64,000 nucleotides of DNA from Oleiagrimonas sp963817755 (lineage in GTDB: Bacteria > Pseudomonadota > Gammaproteobacteria > Xanthomonadales > Rhodanobacteraceae), in assembly GCA_963817755.1 (NCBI GenBank), contig CAWFPB010000001.1, forward strand, positions 496,001 to 560,000. Reading direction: 5' to 3'. Below, piece after piece: positions 35,143 through 43,676 of the stretch. Made by a program: the position numbers and the translations under genes. The number at the start of each line of letters is the position of its first letter. The stretch's first letter is position 1. The notes under the pieces were generated by a model, which saw only the letters and a list, made by a program, of their open reading frames with translations, had not been told where the DNA came from and made no database searches.

Positions 35143-36174
35143 TTGAAGAAAAGCGACTTCCATTTCGACCTCCCGCAGCGCCTGATCGCGCAGGCGCCGT
35201 TGGCCGAGCGTTCGGCCAGCCGCATGCTGGTGCTGGACGTCCCGGCCGGACGCTGGACCGACAGCCGGGTGCGGGCGCTGCCCGATTTCCTGCGCGAGGG
35301 CGACCTGCTGGTGTTCAACGACACCCGGGTGCTGCCGGCGCGCCTGTTCGGCCGCAAGGCCACCGGCGGCGCCGTGGAGATCCTGATCGAGCGCGTGACC
35401 GGATCGCACGAGGCGCGCGCGCAGCTGCGGGTCAGCAAGAAACCCGCCGAGGGCAGCGTCATCGAGCTCGACGACGGCACGCCGGTCACGGTGCTGGGTC
35501 GCGAGGACGAGTTCTTCCGGCTGCGCTTCGACACCGACGAGCCGCTGGAGAAGGTGCTGCTGCGCGTGGGCCACATGCCGCTGCCGCCCTACATCGAGCG
35601 CAGCGACCGCGCCGAGGACGCCGAGCGCTACCAGACCGTGTTCGCACGCGAACCCGGCGCAGTGGCCGCGCCCACCGCCGGTCTGCATTTCGACGCGCCC
35701 CTGCTGGAGGCGTTGCGCGCCAAAGGCATCGACACGGGCTACGTCACCCTGCACGTGGGCGCGGGCACCTTCCAGCCGATGCGCGCCGAGCGCGTGGAGG
35801 ACCACCACATGCACCGCGAGTGGCTCAACGTCGGTGCCGAACTGGTCGACAGGATCCACCGCACCCGCGCCGCCGGCGGCCGAGTCGTCGCGGTCGGAAC
35901 CACGGTGGTGCGCGCGCTGGAAAGCGCCACCGTCGAGGGGAGGCTGCACCCGTTTTCCGGCGAGACCCAGATCTTCATCTTCCCCGGCTACCGCATCACC
36001 AGCGTCGACGCGCTGCTGACCAATTTCCACCTGCCCGAATCGACGCTGCTGATGCTGGTCTCGGCCATGGCAGGGCGCGAGTTCATGCTCGACGCCTACC
36101 GGCATGCGGTGGAGGCCGAATACCGGTTCTTCTCCTACGGCGATGCCATGCTGATCCTCCCGCAGGGGCTCTGA
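35143..36174 (+). CDS. queA: S-adenosylmethionine:tRNA ribosyltransferase-isomerase
   Basis: A 343-residue QueA that transfers the ribosyl part of SAM to 7-aminomethyl-7-deazaguanine in tRNA to form epoxyqueuosine. Conserved blocks are FDLPQRLIAQ at the N-terminus, VFNDTRVLPARL near 58, PTAGLHFD near 185, HVGAGTF and the C-terminal FISYGDAM-like FFSYGDAMLI. The conserved protein begins KKSDFHFDLPQ; a TTG at 35143 immediately precedes it, whereas the nearest ATG (35098) lies inside the repeat. TTG is therefore chosen, with the ATG as an alternative adding 15 residues. It pairs functionally with tgt. Confidence 0.93.
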   Translation: MKKSDFHFDLPQRLIAQAPLAERSASRMLVLDVPAGRWTDSRVRALPDFLREGDLLVFNDTRVLPARLFGRKATGGAVEILIERVTGSHEARAQLRVSKKPAEGSVIELDDGTPVTVLGREDEFFRLRFDTDEPLEKVLLRVGHMPLPPYIERSDRAEDAERYQTVFAREPGAVAAPTAGLHFDAPLLEALRAKGIDTGYVTLHVGAGTFQPMRAERVEDHHMHREWLNVGAELVDRIHRTRAAGGRVVAVGTTVVRALESATVEGRLHPFSGETQIFIFPGYRITSVDALLTNFHLPESTLLMLVSAMAGREFMLDAYRHAVEAEYRFFSYGDAMLILPQGL

Positions 36175-36208
36175 AGGTCCGACACGTTATCGGTTGTCTT
36201 GCACCGCG

Positions 36209-36315
36209 TATCCAGGACAAGCGAAGCGCATCCGGGAAGCGCCCGTGTGCGGCAGCTTTGCAAGGCTACCGTGCATCGCCCCCGGATGCGGCCGGAGGGC
36301 CTTGTCCGAGCTACG
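36209..36315. repeat. Degenerate inverted REP pair after queA
   Basis: A forward copy near 36209-36239 (GACAAGCGAAGCGCATCCGGGA) and an inverted copy near 36279-36315 (CCCGGATGCGG ... TTGTCCGAGCTACG) match the GTAG-type REP family, but less well than those at 16604 and 55575. Confidence 0.65.
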
Positions 36316-36379
36316 CCATTGCTTGTTTTGTCCGCCACTATCGATCCGAGGTCCAAGGCGCGGCGCAAGTCCACCACAT

Positions 36380-36720
36380 GCGGCTTTTCAAAAAGTGCGC
36401 GATGCAACGGTGTGCGGTTTTTCGCGCTCGCCGGGCGAGCGCAGCGCCCAAAGGGCGCTTCGGGTCCCCTTCGGGAGCGGCGGAGGGTGGAGGATCAGGC
36501 CCGCAGGGGGGCGCACATGGACGTGCGCCCGTTCGTCGTGAGGCCTGGACGGCCTCTCGACGAACCCCCGGAACCCGGAGCGAACCTGGAGGAGCGAAGC
36601 TCCGGAAGGCGCGGACGCAGGGGTGTCGTTTCCCTGGTCACTCTCTTTGGACAAGCAAAGAGAGTGACTCGGCCGGCGTCAGCCGGACGAAATCGCTCTG
36701 GAAATCGCCGAGCCGGGGAA
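36380..36720. repeat. Intergenic repeat-like element with 13-bp hairpin
   Basis: The queA-tgt gap of 625 bp has no credible gene. After the REP pair it contains a GC-rich segment that I recognise as similar to dispersed non-coding segments in xanthomonad genomes. It holds several short palindromes (GCGCTCGCCGGGCGAGCGC at 36425-36443, GGAGCGAAGCTCC near 36591) and a strong hairpin at 36637-36668 (arms GTCACTCTCTTTG and CAAAGAGAGTGAC, 6-base loop). Open frames here (such as 36388-36654 minus) are biased in composition and probably not translated. Only one copy is in this window, so the repeat status is inferred. Confidence 0.5.
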
Positions 36721-36764
36721 ACGTACAGGATGCCGCCAACTGTGCTCATGCGGGAGTCAAAAAC

Positions 36765-36793
36765 ATGACGAAACCCCCGCGCCCCGCGATAAT
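36765..36793 (+). promoter_or_regulatory. Predicted tgt promoter, possibly giving a leaderless mRNA
   Basis: ATGACG (36765-36770) and GATAAT (36788-36793) are separated by 17 bp. Transcription would begin around 36799-36801, at the tgt ATG itself (36800). No Shine-Dalgarno sequence precedes that ATG, which agrees with a leaderless message. Confidence 0.4.
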
Positions 36794-36799
36794 ACCCCG

Positions 36800-37924
36800 A
36801 TGTCCTCCCTGAACTTCGATCTCCTGGCCACCGACGGCGCGGCCCGCCGCGGCCGCCTGACCTTCCCGCGCGGCGTGGTGGAAACACCCGCGTTCATGCC
36901 CGTGGGCACCTACGGCACGGTCAAGGCCATGACCCCGCGCGACCTGACCGAGATCGGCGCGCAGATGATCCTGGGCAACACCTTCCACCTGTACCTGCGC
37001 CCGGGGCTGGAAGTGATCGGGGCCTTCGAGGGGCTGCACCGCTTCACCGGCTGGAACGGGCCGATCCTCACCGATTCGGGCGGTTTCCAGGTGTTCTCGC
37101 TGGCGCACAAGCGCAAGATCAGCGAGGAGGGCGTGCACTTCGCCTCGCCGGTGGACGGCTCGAAGGTGTTCCTGTCGCCGGAGGAGTCGATGCGCATCCA
37201 GCACGTGCTCGATTCGGACGTGGCGATGATCTTCGACGAGTGCACCCCGTACCCGGCGACCGAGAAACAGGCCGCCGAGTCGATGGAGCTGTCGCTGCGC
37301 TGGGCCGGGCGTTCGCGCCGGGCCTTCGACGACCTGGGCAACCCCAACAACCTGTTCGGCATCGTCCAGGGCGGGATATACGAGTCGCTGCGCACGCGCT
37401 CGGCGCAGGGGCTGATCGACATCGGCTTCGACGGCTACGCGGTCGGCGGGCTGGCCGTGGGCGAGCCCGAGGACGAGCGCAACCGCACCCTGGAGCACAC
37501 GGTGCCGCTGCTGCCGGCCGACAAGCCGCGCTACCTGATGGGCGTGGGGCGGCCCGTGGACATCGTCGAGGCAGTGCGCCGCGGCATCGACATGTTCGAC
37601 TGCGTCATGCCTACGCGGCATGCCCGCAACGGCTTCCTGTTCACCCGCAACGGCACCCTGCGCATCCGCAACCTGAAGTTCGCCCTGGATACCCGCGTGA
37701 TCGAGGAGGGTTGCGACTGCTACACCTGCGCCAATGGTTTCAGCCGCGCCTACCTGCGCCACCTGGACCGCTGCAACGAGATGCTCGGCAGCCAGCTGTC
37801 CACGATCCACAACCTGCGCCACTACCAGCGTCTGATGCAGGACCTGCGCGAGGCCATCGCCGGCGGCCGCCTGGACGACTTCGTGGCCGCTTTCCGGGCC
37901 GGCCTGGCGGCTGGCGTGGACTGA
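36800..37924 (+). CDS. tgt: Queuine/preQ1 tRNA-guanine transglycosylase
   Basis: A 374-residue TIM-barrel enzyme that swaps guanine 34 of Asp, Asn, His and Tyr tRNAs for preQ1. The active site includes ILTDSGGFQVFSL near residue 90 and the nucleophile region FDCVMPTRHARNG near 265. The zinc site is CDCYTCANGFSRAYLRHL near residues 303-320. It acts just before QueA, whose gene is upstream. The start MSSLNFDLLATDGAARRG is typical. Confidence 0.96.
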   Translation: MSSLNFDLLATDGAARRGRLTFPRGVVETPAFMPVGTYGTVKAMTPRDLTEIGAQMILGNTFHLYLRPGLEVIGAFEGLHRFTGWNGPILTDSGGFQVFSLAHKRKISEEGVHFASPVDGSKVFLSPEESMRIQHVLDSDVAMIFDECTPYPATEKQAAESMELSLRWAGRSRRAFDDLGNPNNLFGIVQGGIYESLRTRSAQGLIDIGFDGYAVGGLAVGEPEDERNRTLEHTVPLLPADKPRYLMGVGRPVDIVEAVRRGIDMFDCVMPTRHARNGFLFTRNGTLRIRNLKFALDTRVIEEGCDCYTCANGFSRAYLRHLDRCNEMLGSQLSTIHNLRHYQRLMQDLREAIAGGRLDDFVAAFRAGLAAGVD

Positions 37925-38091
37925 CCCCGCCGCTGCCGTCCGGGGCGGGGGCGGAACCCCCGGACGCGATCGTGGTCGCAGTCAGGGTGCCCGACGACCA
38001 TGCAAGTGGGCCGGGTGCATGGCATAATCCGGAGTCTTTTTACCGGTCCGGGAAGAAAATTGTTCCCGGATCGCCACTTGCGAGAATGACT

Positions 38092-38427
38092 ATGAGTGTT
38101 TTCCTAACCGCTTTGGCCGCACCGGCGGCCGGCGCCGCAGGACAGGCGGGCGGCGGCCTGGGCTTCATCCTGATGATGGTGGCCCTGTTCGTCCTGATGT
38201 ACTTCATGATGATCCGCCCGCAGATGAAGCGGCAGAAGGAGCATCGCGCCATGGTCGCGGCCCTGGGCAAGGGCGACGAGATCGTGACCAACGGCGGGCT
38301 GGCCGGCCGCATCGAGGAGCTGGGCGAGTCCTTCGTGCTGGTGCAGATCGCCGACGGCGTGCAGGTCAAGGTGCAGCGTGGCGCGATCGGCCAGGTGCTG
38401 CCCAAGGGCACGCTGAAATCGTTGTGA
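38092..38427 (+). CDS. yajC: Preprotein translocase subunit YajC
   Basis: A 111-residue single-pass inner-membrane protein. The helix is at about residues 20-42 (LGFILMMVALFVLMYFMMIRP), followed by MKRQKEHRAMVAALGKGDEIVTNGGLAGRI, the YajC cytoplasmic domain. It associates with SecDF, whose genes follow. An ATG six bases upstream (38086) would add two residues; the GAG at 38082 is better spaced for 38092. Confidence 0.94.
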   Translation: MSVFLTALAAPAAGAAGQAGGGLGFILMMVALFVLMYFMMIRPQMKRQKEHRAMVAALGKGDEIVTNGGLAGRIEELGESFVLVQIADGVQVKVQRGAIGQVLPKGTLKSL

Positions 38428-38503
38428 TCAAGGGGAGGGCCGGATCCGATCCGGTCCGTTGCAGGCGTCGGGCGCGGGGCCCGGCATCCAATGGATACTA
38501 GGC

Positions 38504-40399
38504 ATGAGTGATTTTCCACGCTGGAAATACGCGCTGGTGGCAGCAGTGCTGCTGTTCGGTTTCCTGTACGCGTTGCCGAACGTGTTTCCGCCGCAGCCGG
38601 CTGCACAGATTTCCGCCAATCGCGGCGCGACCATCGACAGTGCGCTTCAGGACAAGGTCGAGCAGACGCTGAAGAAGGCCAAGATCCCCTACGTCGGGAT
38701 CAGCATCAGCGACCAGAGCCAGGCCTCGGGGCACCGGCGCATGCTGGTGCGCTTCGCCGACGACAGCGTGCAGTCCAAGGGCGTCGATCTGCTCAAGAAC
38801 GACCTCGGGAGCCAGTACGTGGTGGCGCCGAACCTGGCCAGCACCGTGCCGTCCTGGCTGCGCTCGATCCATGCCAACTCCATGCCGCTGGGCCTGGACC
38901 TGCAGGGTGGCGTGCACTTCCTGCTGCAGGTCGACCAGAGCGGCGTGCTCAAGCACCAGGAGCAGGTCTACGAAGGCAACGTGCGCCAGCTGCTGCGCGA
39001 GAAGGACATCCGCTATTCCTCGGTTTCGCACACCGACAAGGGCGTCGTGGCCGTGCTGCGTTCGGATGCCGACCGCAGCAAGGCGATGGACGCCATCGGC
39101 ACCGAGTATCCGGACCTGCTGCTCAGCAAGGGTCCCAGCACCGGCAGCCGCTTCGTGCTGGACATGAAGATCAAGCCGGAAAAGATCCGCGAACTGGCGC
39201 AGAACACCATCCGCCAGAACCTGTCCACGCTGCGCAACCGCGTCAACGCGCTGGGCGTGTCCGAGCCGTTGATCCAGCAGCAGGGCAACAGCAGCATCGT
39301 AGTCGACCTGGCCGGCATCCAGGACACCGCGCAGGCCAAGCGCATCCTCGGTGCCCAGGCCACGCTGGAATACCGCGCCGGCATCGCGAGCTATCCCGAC
39401 CCGCGCGTCATCGATGCCGAGAAGAAGGGCGTGGTGCCGCCCAATGCCCGCCTGTACCACGGCAAGGCCTGCCCGCGCGGCTGCCTGCTCAGCAAGCAGG
39501 TCATCGTCACCGGTTCGGAGCTGACCAGCGCCACTTCCGGCGTCGACCAGCAGAGCGGCACGCCGGACGTGAACGTGACCCTCAACTCCGCGGGCGCGCG
39601 GCGCATGCAGAAGTTCACCGAGGCCAACGTCGGCAAGCCGATGGCGGTGGTCTACATCGACAAGATCCCCCATGTGACCAAGGAGAACGGCAAGGAGGTC
39701 GTGCACTTCAAGTCCAGCGAGCGGGTCATTTCCTACGCCACCGTCAACGGCGTGTTCGGCCGCCAGTTCCAGACCACCGGCCTGGAAAGCCCGCAGGAAG
39801 CCGCCAACCTGGCCCTGCTGCTGAAGGCTGGCTCGCTGGCTGCGCCGATGTCCTTCGTCGAGCAGTACACGGTCGGACCCAGCCTGGGCCGCGACAACAT
39901 CCACAAGGGCATCAGCGCCGTGATCCTGGGCCTGAGCCTGGTGCTGCTGGCCGCGCTGGTCTACTACAAGCTGTTCGGCCTGGTGGCCGACATCGCCCTG
40001 GTGCTCAACCTGGTGCTGCTGGTGGCGGTGATGTCGCTGATCGGCGTCACCCTGACCATGCCGGGCATCGCCGGCATCGTGCTGACACTGGGCATGGCCA
40101 TCGACGCCAACGTGCTGATTTGCGAGCGCGTGCGCGAGGAGTTGCGCAACGGTTCCACGCCGCTGGCTTCGATCCGGGCCGGCTACGAGAAGGCCTGGGC
40201 CACCATTCTCGACGCCAACGTCACCCACCTGCTGGCGGCCATGGCGCTGATGACCATGGGCTCCGGTCCCATCAAGGGCTTCGGCGTGACGCTGTTCATC
40301 GGCATCCTGACCTCGCTGTTCACCTCGGTGACGGTCACGCATGCGATTACCGCCCTGCTGCACGGCGGCAAGCGCAAGCTCAAGACCCTTCACGTGTAA
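38504..40399 (+). CDS. secD: Protein translocase subunit SecD
   Basis: A 631-residue SecD with six transmembrane segments. TM1 is at residues 8-26. The large periplasmic P1 domain follows, with GLDLQGGVHFLLQVD near 125. TM2-TM6 are C-terminal, including GIAGIVLTLGMAIDANVLICERVREEL. It uses the proton gradient, with SecF, to complete protein export. It sits in the usual yajC-secD-secF order. Confidence 0.97.
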   Translation: MSDFPRWKYALVAAVLLFGFLYALPNVFPPQPAAQISANRGATIDSALQDKVEQTLKKAKIPYVGISISDQSQASGHRRMLVRFADDSVQSKGVDLLKNDLGSQYVVAPNLASTVPSWLRSIHANSMPLGLDLQGGVHFLLQVDQSGVLKHQEQVYEGNVRQLLREKDIRYSSVSHTDKGVVAVLRSDADRSKAMDAIGTEYPDLLLSKGPSTGSRFVLDMKIKPEKIRELAQNTIRQNLSTLRNRVNALGVSEPLIQQQGNSSIVVDLAGIQDTAQAKRILGAQATLEYRAGIASYPDPRVIDAEKKGVVPPNARLYHGKACPRGCLLSKQVIVTGSELTSATSGVDQQSGTPDVNVTLNSAGARRMQKFTEANVGKPMAVVYIDKIPHVTKENGKEVVHFKSSERVISYATVNGVFGRQFQTTGLESPQEAANLALLLKAGSLAAPMSFVEQYTVGPSLGRDNIHKGISAVILGLSLVLLAALVYYKLFGLVADIALVLNLVLLVAVMSLIGVTLTMPGIAGIVLTLGMAIDANVLICERVREELRNGSTPLASIRAGYEKAWATILDANVTHLLAAMALMTMGSGPIKGFGVTLFIGILTSLFTSVTVTHAITALLHGGKRKLKTLHV

Positions 40400-40417
40400 T
40401 CGGCCGGGGAAGCAAGC

Positions 40418-41383
40418 ATGGAAATCTTCAATCACAACAGCAACATCAACTTCCTTGGCCTGCGCAAGCTGACCATCGGCCTGGCCATCCTGCTGATGCT
40501 GGGTTCGGTCGTGGTCATCGGCACGCGCGGACTCAACTACAGCATGGACTTCACCGGCGGCGTGAAGGTCTCGGTCAAGTACGACAAGCCGGTCGACATC
40601 GCCAACGTGCGCAAGGCACTGAACGCCGCCGGCTTCGATCGCGCCGTCGTGCAGAGCATGGGCACGTCCAGCGACTACTCGATCCGCATACAGCCGAAGG
40701 CCGACAAGAAGGCGCTCAAGAGCGGCGGCAAGCTCGATGCCGCCGAAGTGGCCAAGGACGTGCTGTCCGCGCTCCAGGTGAGTCATGCCGGCGTCAAGCA
40801 GTCCCGCCTGCCGGACTTCGTCGGACCGCAGGTCGGTGCCGAACTGCGCACCAGCGGCATCTATGCGGTGATCTTCGTGATCATCGGCATCATGGGCTAC
40901 CTGTGGATCCGCTTCGAGCGGCGTTTCGCCGTGGCGGCGGTGTTGACCGAGATCCACGATGCTCTGGTGACGGTGGGCATCATCGCCCTGACCCGGCGCG
41001 AGTTCGACCTGACCGTGCTGGCCTCGGTGCTGGCCGTGGTCGGCTACTCGATCAACGACAAGGTGGTGGTGTTCGACCGCGTGCGCGAGCTGTTCCGCCT
41101 GGCGCGCAAGGCGGAACCGGAGGAGATCCTCAACCGCTCGATCAACAACACGCTGTCGCGAACCATCATCACGTCGCTGTTCACCGCAATTACCATGGGT
41201 GCGCTGTATTTCTTCGGAGGGCCGGAGGTGCATGGTTTCGCCGTGACCATGCTGATCGGCATCCTGATCGGTACCCTGTCCTCGATCTTCATCGCCAGCC
41301 CGATCCTTCTGTGGCTGGGCGTGTCCAAGAAGGACCTGATGCCGGTGACCAAGGACAATCCGGAGCTGGCGCGCCGTCCCTGA
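40418..41383 (+). CDS. secF: Protein translocase subunit SecF
   Basis: A 321-residue SecF. TM1 lies near residues 15-33, followed by NYSMDFTGGVKVSV, the SecF hallmark. The C-terminal TM bundle has VGYSINDKVVVFDRVRE. It starts 18 bp after secD. The bidirectional terminator at 41406-41434 closes the operon. Confidence 0.97.
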   Translation: MEIFNHNSNINFLGLRKLTIGLAILLMLGSVVVIGTRGLNYSMDFTGGVKVSVKYDKPVDIANVRKALNAAGFDRAVVQSMGTSSDYSIRIQPKADKKALKSGGKLDAAEVAKDVLSALQVSHAGVKQSRLPDFVGPQVGAELRTSGIYAVIFVIIGIMGYLWIRFERRFAVAAVLTEIHDALVTVGIIALTRREFDLTVLASVLAVVGYSINDKVVVFDRVRELFRLARKAEPEEILNRSINNTLSRTIITSLFTAITMGALYFFGGPEVHGFAVTMLIGILIGTLSSIFIASPILLWLGVSKKDLMPVTKDNPELARRP

Positions 41384-41405
41384 CGGTCATCGCCGACGCG
41401 ACATG

Positions 41406-41434
41406 AAAAGGGCCCGCGAACGCGGGCCCTTTTT
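41406..41434. terminator. Bidirectional terminator between secF and the DUF2334 gene
   Basis: Nine-base arms GGGCCCGCG/CGCGGGCCC with a 2-base centre are flanked by AAAA and TTTTT. It lies between convergent genes, so it can serve both. Confidence 0.9.
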
Positions 41435-41462
41435 CGTTTGCCGTACCGTGCGGCGGTCGTCG

Positions 41463-43319
41463 TCAGTTGCCGTCCTTGACGGTTTCGGGCGTGACGAACG
41501 TGTAGCCCATGTTCTTGATGCCGCGCACGATGGTCTTGAGGTCGCTGAGCGGCAAGTAGGGGTGGAAGAAGAAGCTCTGCACCCCGTCCCGGACCACGGT
41601 GTTGCGATGTGCGCTGGCCAGGATGTCCTGCGGCGAGCGCGGCGGGTGGTGGTTCATCTCGACCGGCTCCACGTTGCCCAGGCCCTCCGGAATCACCACC
41701 GAGCCGAAGATGTCGCGCACGGCGTAGGGGAAGAACTGGCCATAGATGCGCGTGTAGTCCGGCGTACCGCTGCCGCACACGCCACCCGGGCACCAGTCGG
41801 CCGCATACAGACCACGGTCGTAGCGCACGCCGAAATTGCGTTGCACGACCTGGTAGTCGATCGCCGAGCCGGCGTAATGCGGGAACTCGAAGATGGTCGG
41901 CGCAGGCAGGCCGGCGGCGGCGAACTCGCTGAAGCTGGCGTCGATGCGGGACTGCGTCCAGGGCGCCGAATCCTCGGCCGGCGGGGCGTCGTAGATCACG
42001 TAGTCGTCCGGGCTGATGTGCGAGCGGTAGAACTCGAAGTCGTCCGCGCTGACGCCGCTGTACGGATTGGGCACGTCCTCGTACTGGTGCGTGTAGCCGT
42101 GCATCAGCAAGGTGCCGCCGCGATCGACCATGTACAACAGCGCGTCGCGCACCTTGCGCGCCTGGGCCAGCGAGCGCACTTCCGGCACGCCGCCGTTGTA
42201 GACCCCGTTGGGATCCTTGTACAGCGGGATCACGGCCACGCTGAAGGGCACGCCCTGGCTGTACAGGTAGTCGGCGATGCGGCGCAGTCGGCGGGGGCTG
42301 GTGGTGGCATTGACGTCCTCGATGCGTACGAGGGCGCGCTTGCGGTCGGGCATGGCCGGGTCGGCGATCTGTCCGATCAGGTCCACGGCTGCCAGGTAGC
42401 GGTCGTCGGGTCCGACATAGCTGAAGGGAATCTCGCCGATGTAGGTGAAGTTGCCCGAACGGGTGGCCCAGGCCGTGGTCGTGCCGAGACTGTCGGTCAC
42501 GGTGGCGACGGCTTCTGCCTTCGAGGGGTCGGTGATGATGGTTTCCAGCAGGCCCGAGGGCACCGCCAGCGGGCTGCGCATCAGGTCCACGCCCTTGTAG
42601 GTGACCACCAGAGCCTGGTCGAAGTTGTAGTACTGCGGCATCCAGCCGTAGCGGGCGGCGAAGTCTCCCGCGCGCGCGCTGAGCTGCCAGATGTTGCTGT
42701 TCATCCACAGCACCGGCTTGTCGGTGGCCAGCACGTCGTCGAGCAGCGCGACGGGCAGCGGCTCGTCGTAGGTCGAGCCGATGTAGATCAGGCCGGTATA
42801 GCCGTCCAGTTCGCCGGCCACGTAGTCGACGGCAGGATGCATGGTGTAGCGACTTCCGTGCGAGACCAGATTGCCGGTCTGCACCGCATAGGCTTCACCC
42901 AGCCAGGCCCAGGTGCCGGTGCTGTCGTAGAGCACCAGGGTATTGCGGTCCGCCGGTGCGCCGGGTGCACCGGCATAGGTATCCGAGCCCGTCGCCACCA
43001 GCAGCGGGGCGATCGTGGTGGATAGCGTGCTCGTGCTGAACGTGCGCGAAAGCGTCGATGGCCGGAGGGTTCGCGAAACGTCCGGGAGCCGTGTCGGGAG
43101 AGTCGCGCTCAGCGGACGCGGTGGTGCCGGGAGGGTGCGGTCGGTGAACGAGCTTCCCGTGACCAGGGGGGAGGTCACGATGGGAGGTGTTGCCAGTGGC
43201 TTGCCCCGCAAGGACTGCTTGGCTGCCAGGCCGGTGGAAACCAATGCCGATAGACCGAACAGGGCAAGCACCGCAAATCGTCGTCGGAGCGTGGGGCGGG
43301 AGTGGAATGAACCGGGCAT
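41463..43319 (-). CDS. DUF2334 polysaccharide deacetylase-like secreted protein
   Basis: A 618-residue protein starting with a signal peptide or anchor at residues 11-33. Residues 34-110 are a Ser/Thr/Pro/Leu-rich low-complexity linker. Residues 125-325 form an alpha/beta region (NTLVLYDSTGTWAWLGEAY...). From about 328 the DUF2334 fold begins (RALVRIEDVNATTSPRRL), a carbohydrate-esterase-4-like barrel, with the putative metal-binding HGYTHQYED near 425 and IFEFPHYAG later. AAGAGGA precedes the ATG at 43319. It is divergent from the wecB-nfrB-nfrA operon and likely acts on that glycan in the periplasm or outer membrane. This is an inference from position and family. Confidence 0.8.
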   Translation of the reverse strand: MPGSFHSRPTLRRRFAVLALFGLSALVSTGLAAKQSLRGKPLATPPIVTSPLVTGSSFTDRTLPAPPRPLSATLPTRLPDVSRTLRPSTLSRTFSTSTLSTTIAPLLVATGSDTYAGAPGAPADRNTLVLYDSTGTWAWLGEAYAVQTGNLVSHGSRYTMHPAVDYVAGELDGYTGLIYIGSTYDEPLPVALLDDVLATDKPVLWMNSNIWQLSARAGDFAARYGWMPQYYNFDQALVVTYKGVDLMRSPLAVPSGLLETIITDPSKAEAVATVTDSLGTTTAWATRSGNFTYIGEIPFSYVGPDDRYLAAVDLIGQIADPAMPDRKRALVRIEDVNATTSPRRLRRIADYLYSQGVPFSVAVIPLYKDPNGVYNGGVPEVRSLAQARKVRDALLYMVDRGGTLLMHGYTHQYEDVPNPYSGVSADDFEFYRSHISPDDYVIYDAPPAEDSAPWTQSRIDASFSEFAAAGLPAPTIFEFPHYAGSAIDYQVVQRNFGVRYDRGLYAADWCPGGVCGSGTPDYTRIYGQFFPYAVRDIFGSVVIPEGLGNVEPVEMNHHPPRSPQDILASAHRNTVVRDGVQSFFFHPYLPLSDLKTIVRGIKNMGYTFVTPETVKDGN

Positions 43320-43676
43320 GGTGACGTCCTCTTCGAACGGTCGCGAAGACAGTCCCGGGTGGCATGTCGGGGTCGCGGCACCGGCATGACGCGGGGGACT
43401 GAAGGTGAATTCCAGTCTGCGCCACAACCATGCGGCATAACTTCCCCCAGTTGGTCATGCGGGCATGCAACAAGTGGGCTAGATCGATTTGTCAGGCGAA
43501 ATGATGCGGCAAACCACGGATACTCGATTCCCCTCGGCGACATCGGGGGAATCGGTTCGACATGAAGGATCGGCATCTCGTGACATGAGCTGCGTCGGCA
43601 TGCATCTGCGAAGTGGCATGGCATCGGGTTGACCGGGACGTCATGGGGGACAACCACCTCATGAGGAGGGCACGTC
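43320..43676. promoter_or_regulatory. Divergent control region of the Nfr-type glycan locus
   Basis: A 357-bp non-coding gap that must contain promoters for both the DUF2334 gene and the wecB operon. The clearest element is an inverted repeat with 9-bp arms CGATTCCCC (43525-43533) and GGGGAATCG (43546-43554) around 12 bases, a candidate operator. The region has locally lower G+C than the flanking genes. No confident -35/-10 pair was found. Confidence 0.5.

Noticed and set aside
36388..36654. An 88-codon minus-strand frame between queA and tgt
   Set aside because: It lies wholly inside a structured repeat-like segment, is rich in Pro/Arg/Ser and has no ribosome site. Similar frames are commonly over-annotated.
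38498..41233. A 911-codon open frame antisense to secD and secF
   Set aside because: Long antisense frames are expected in high-GC DNA. Its composition (His, Gln, Arg, Val rich) is the mirror of the SecDF codons and it has no recognisable domain.
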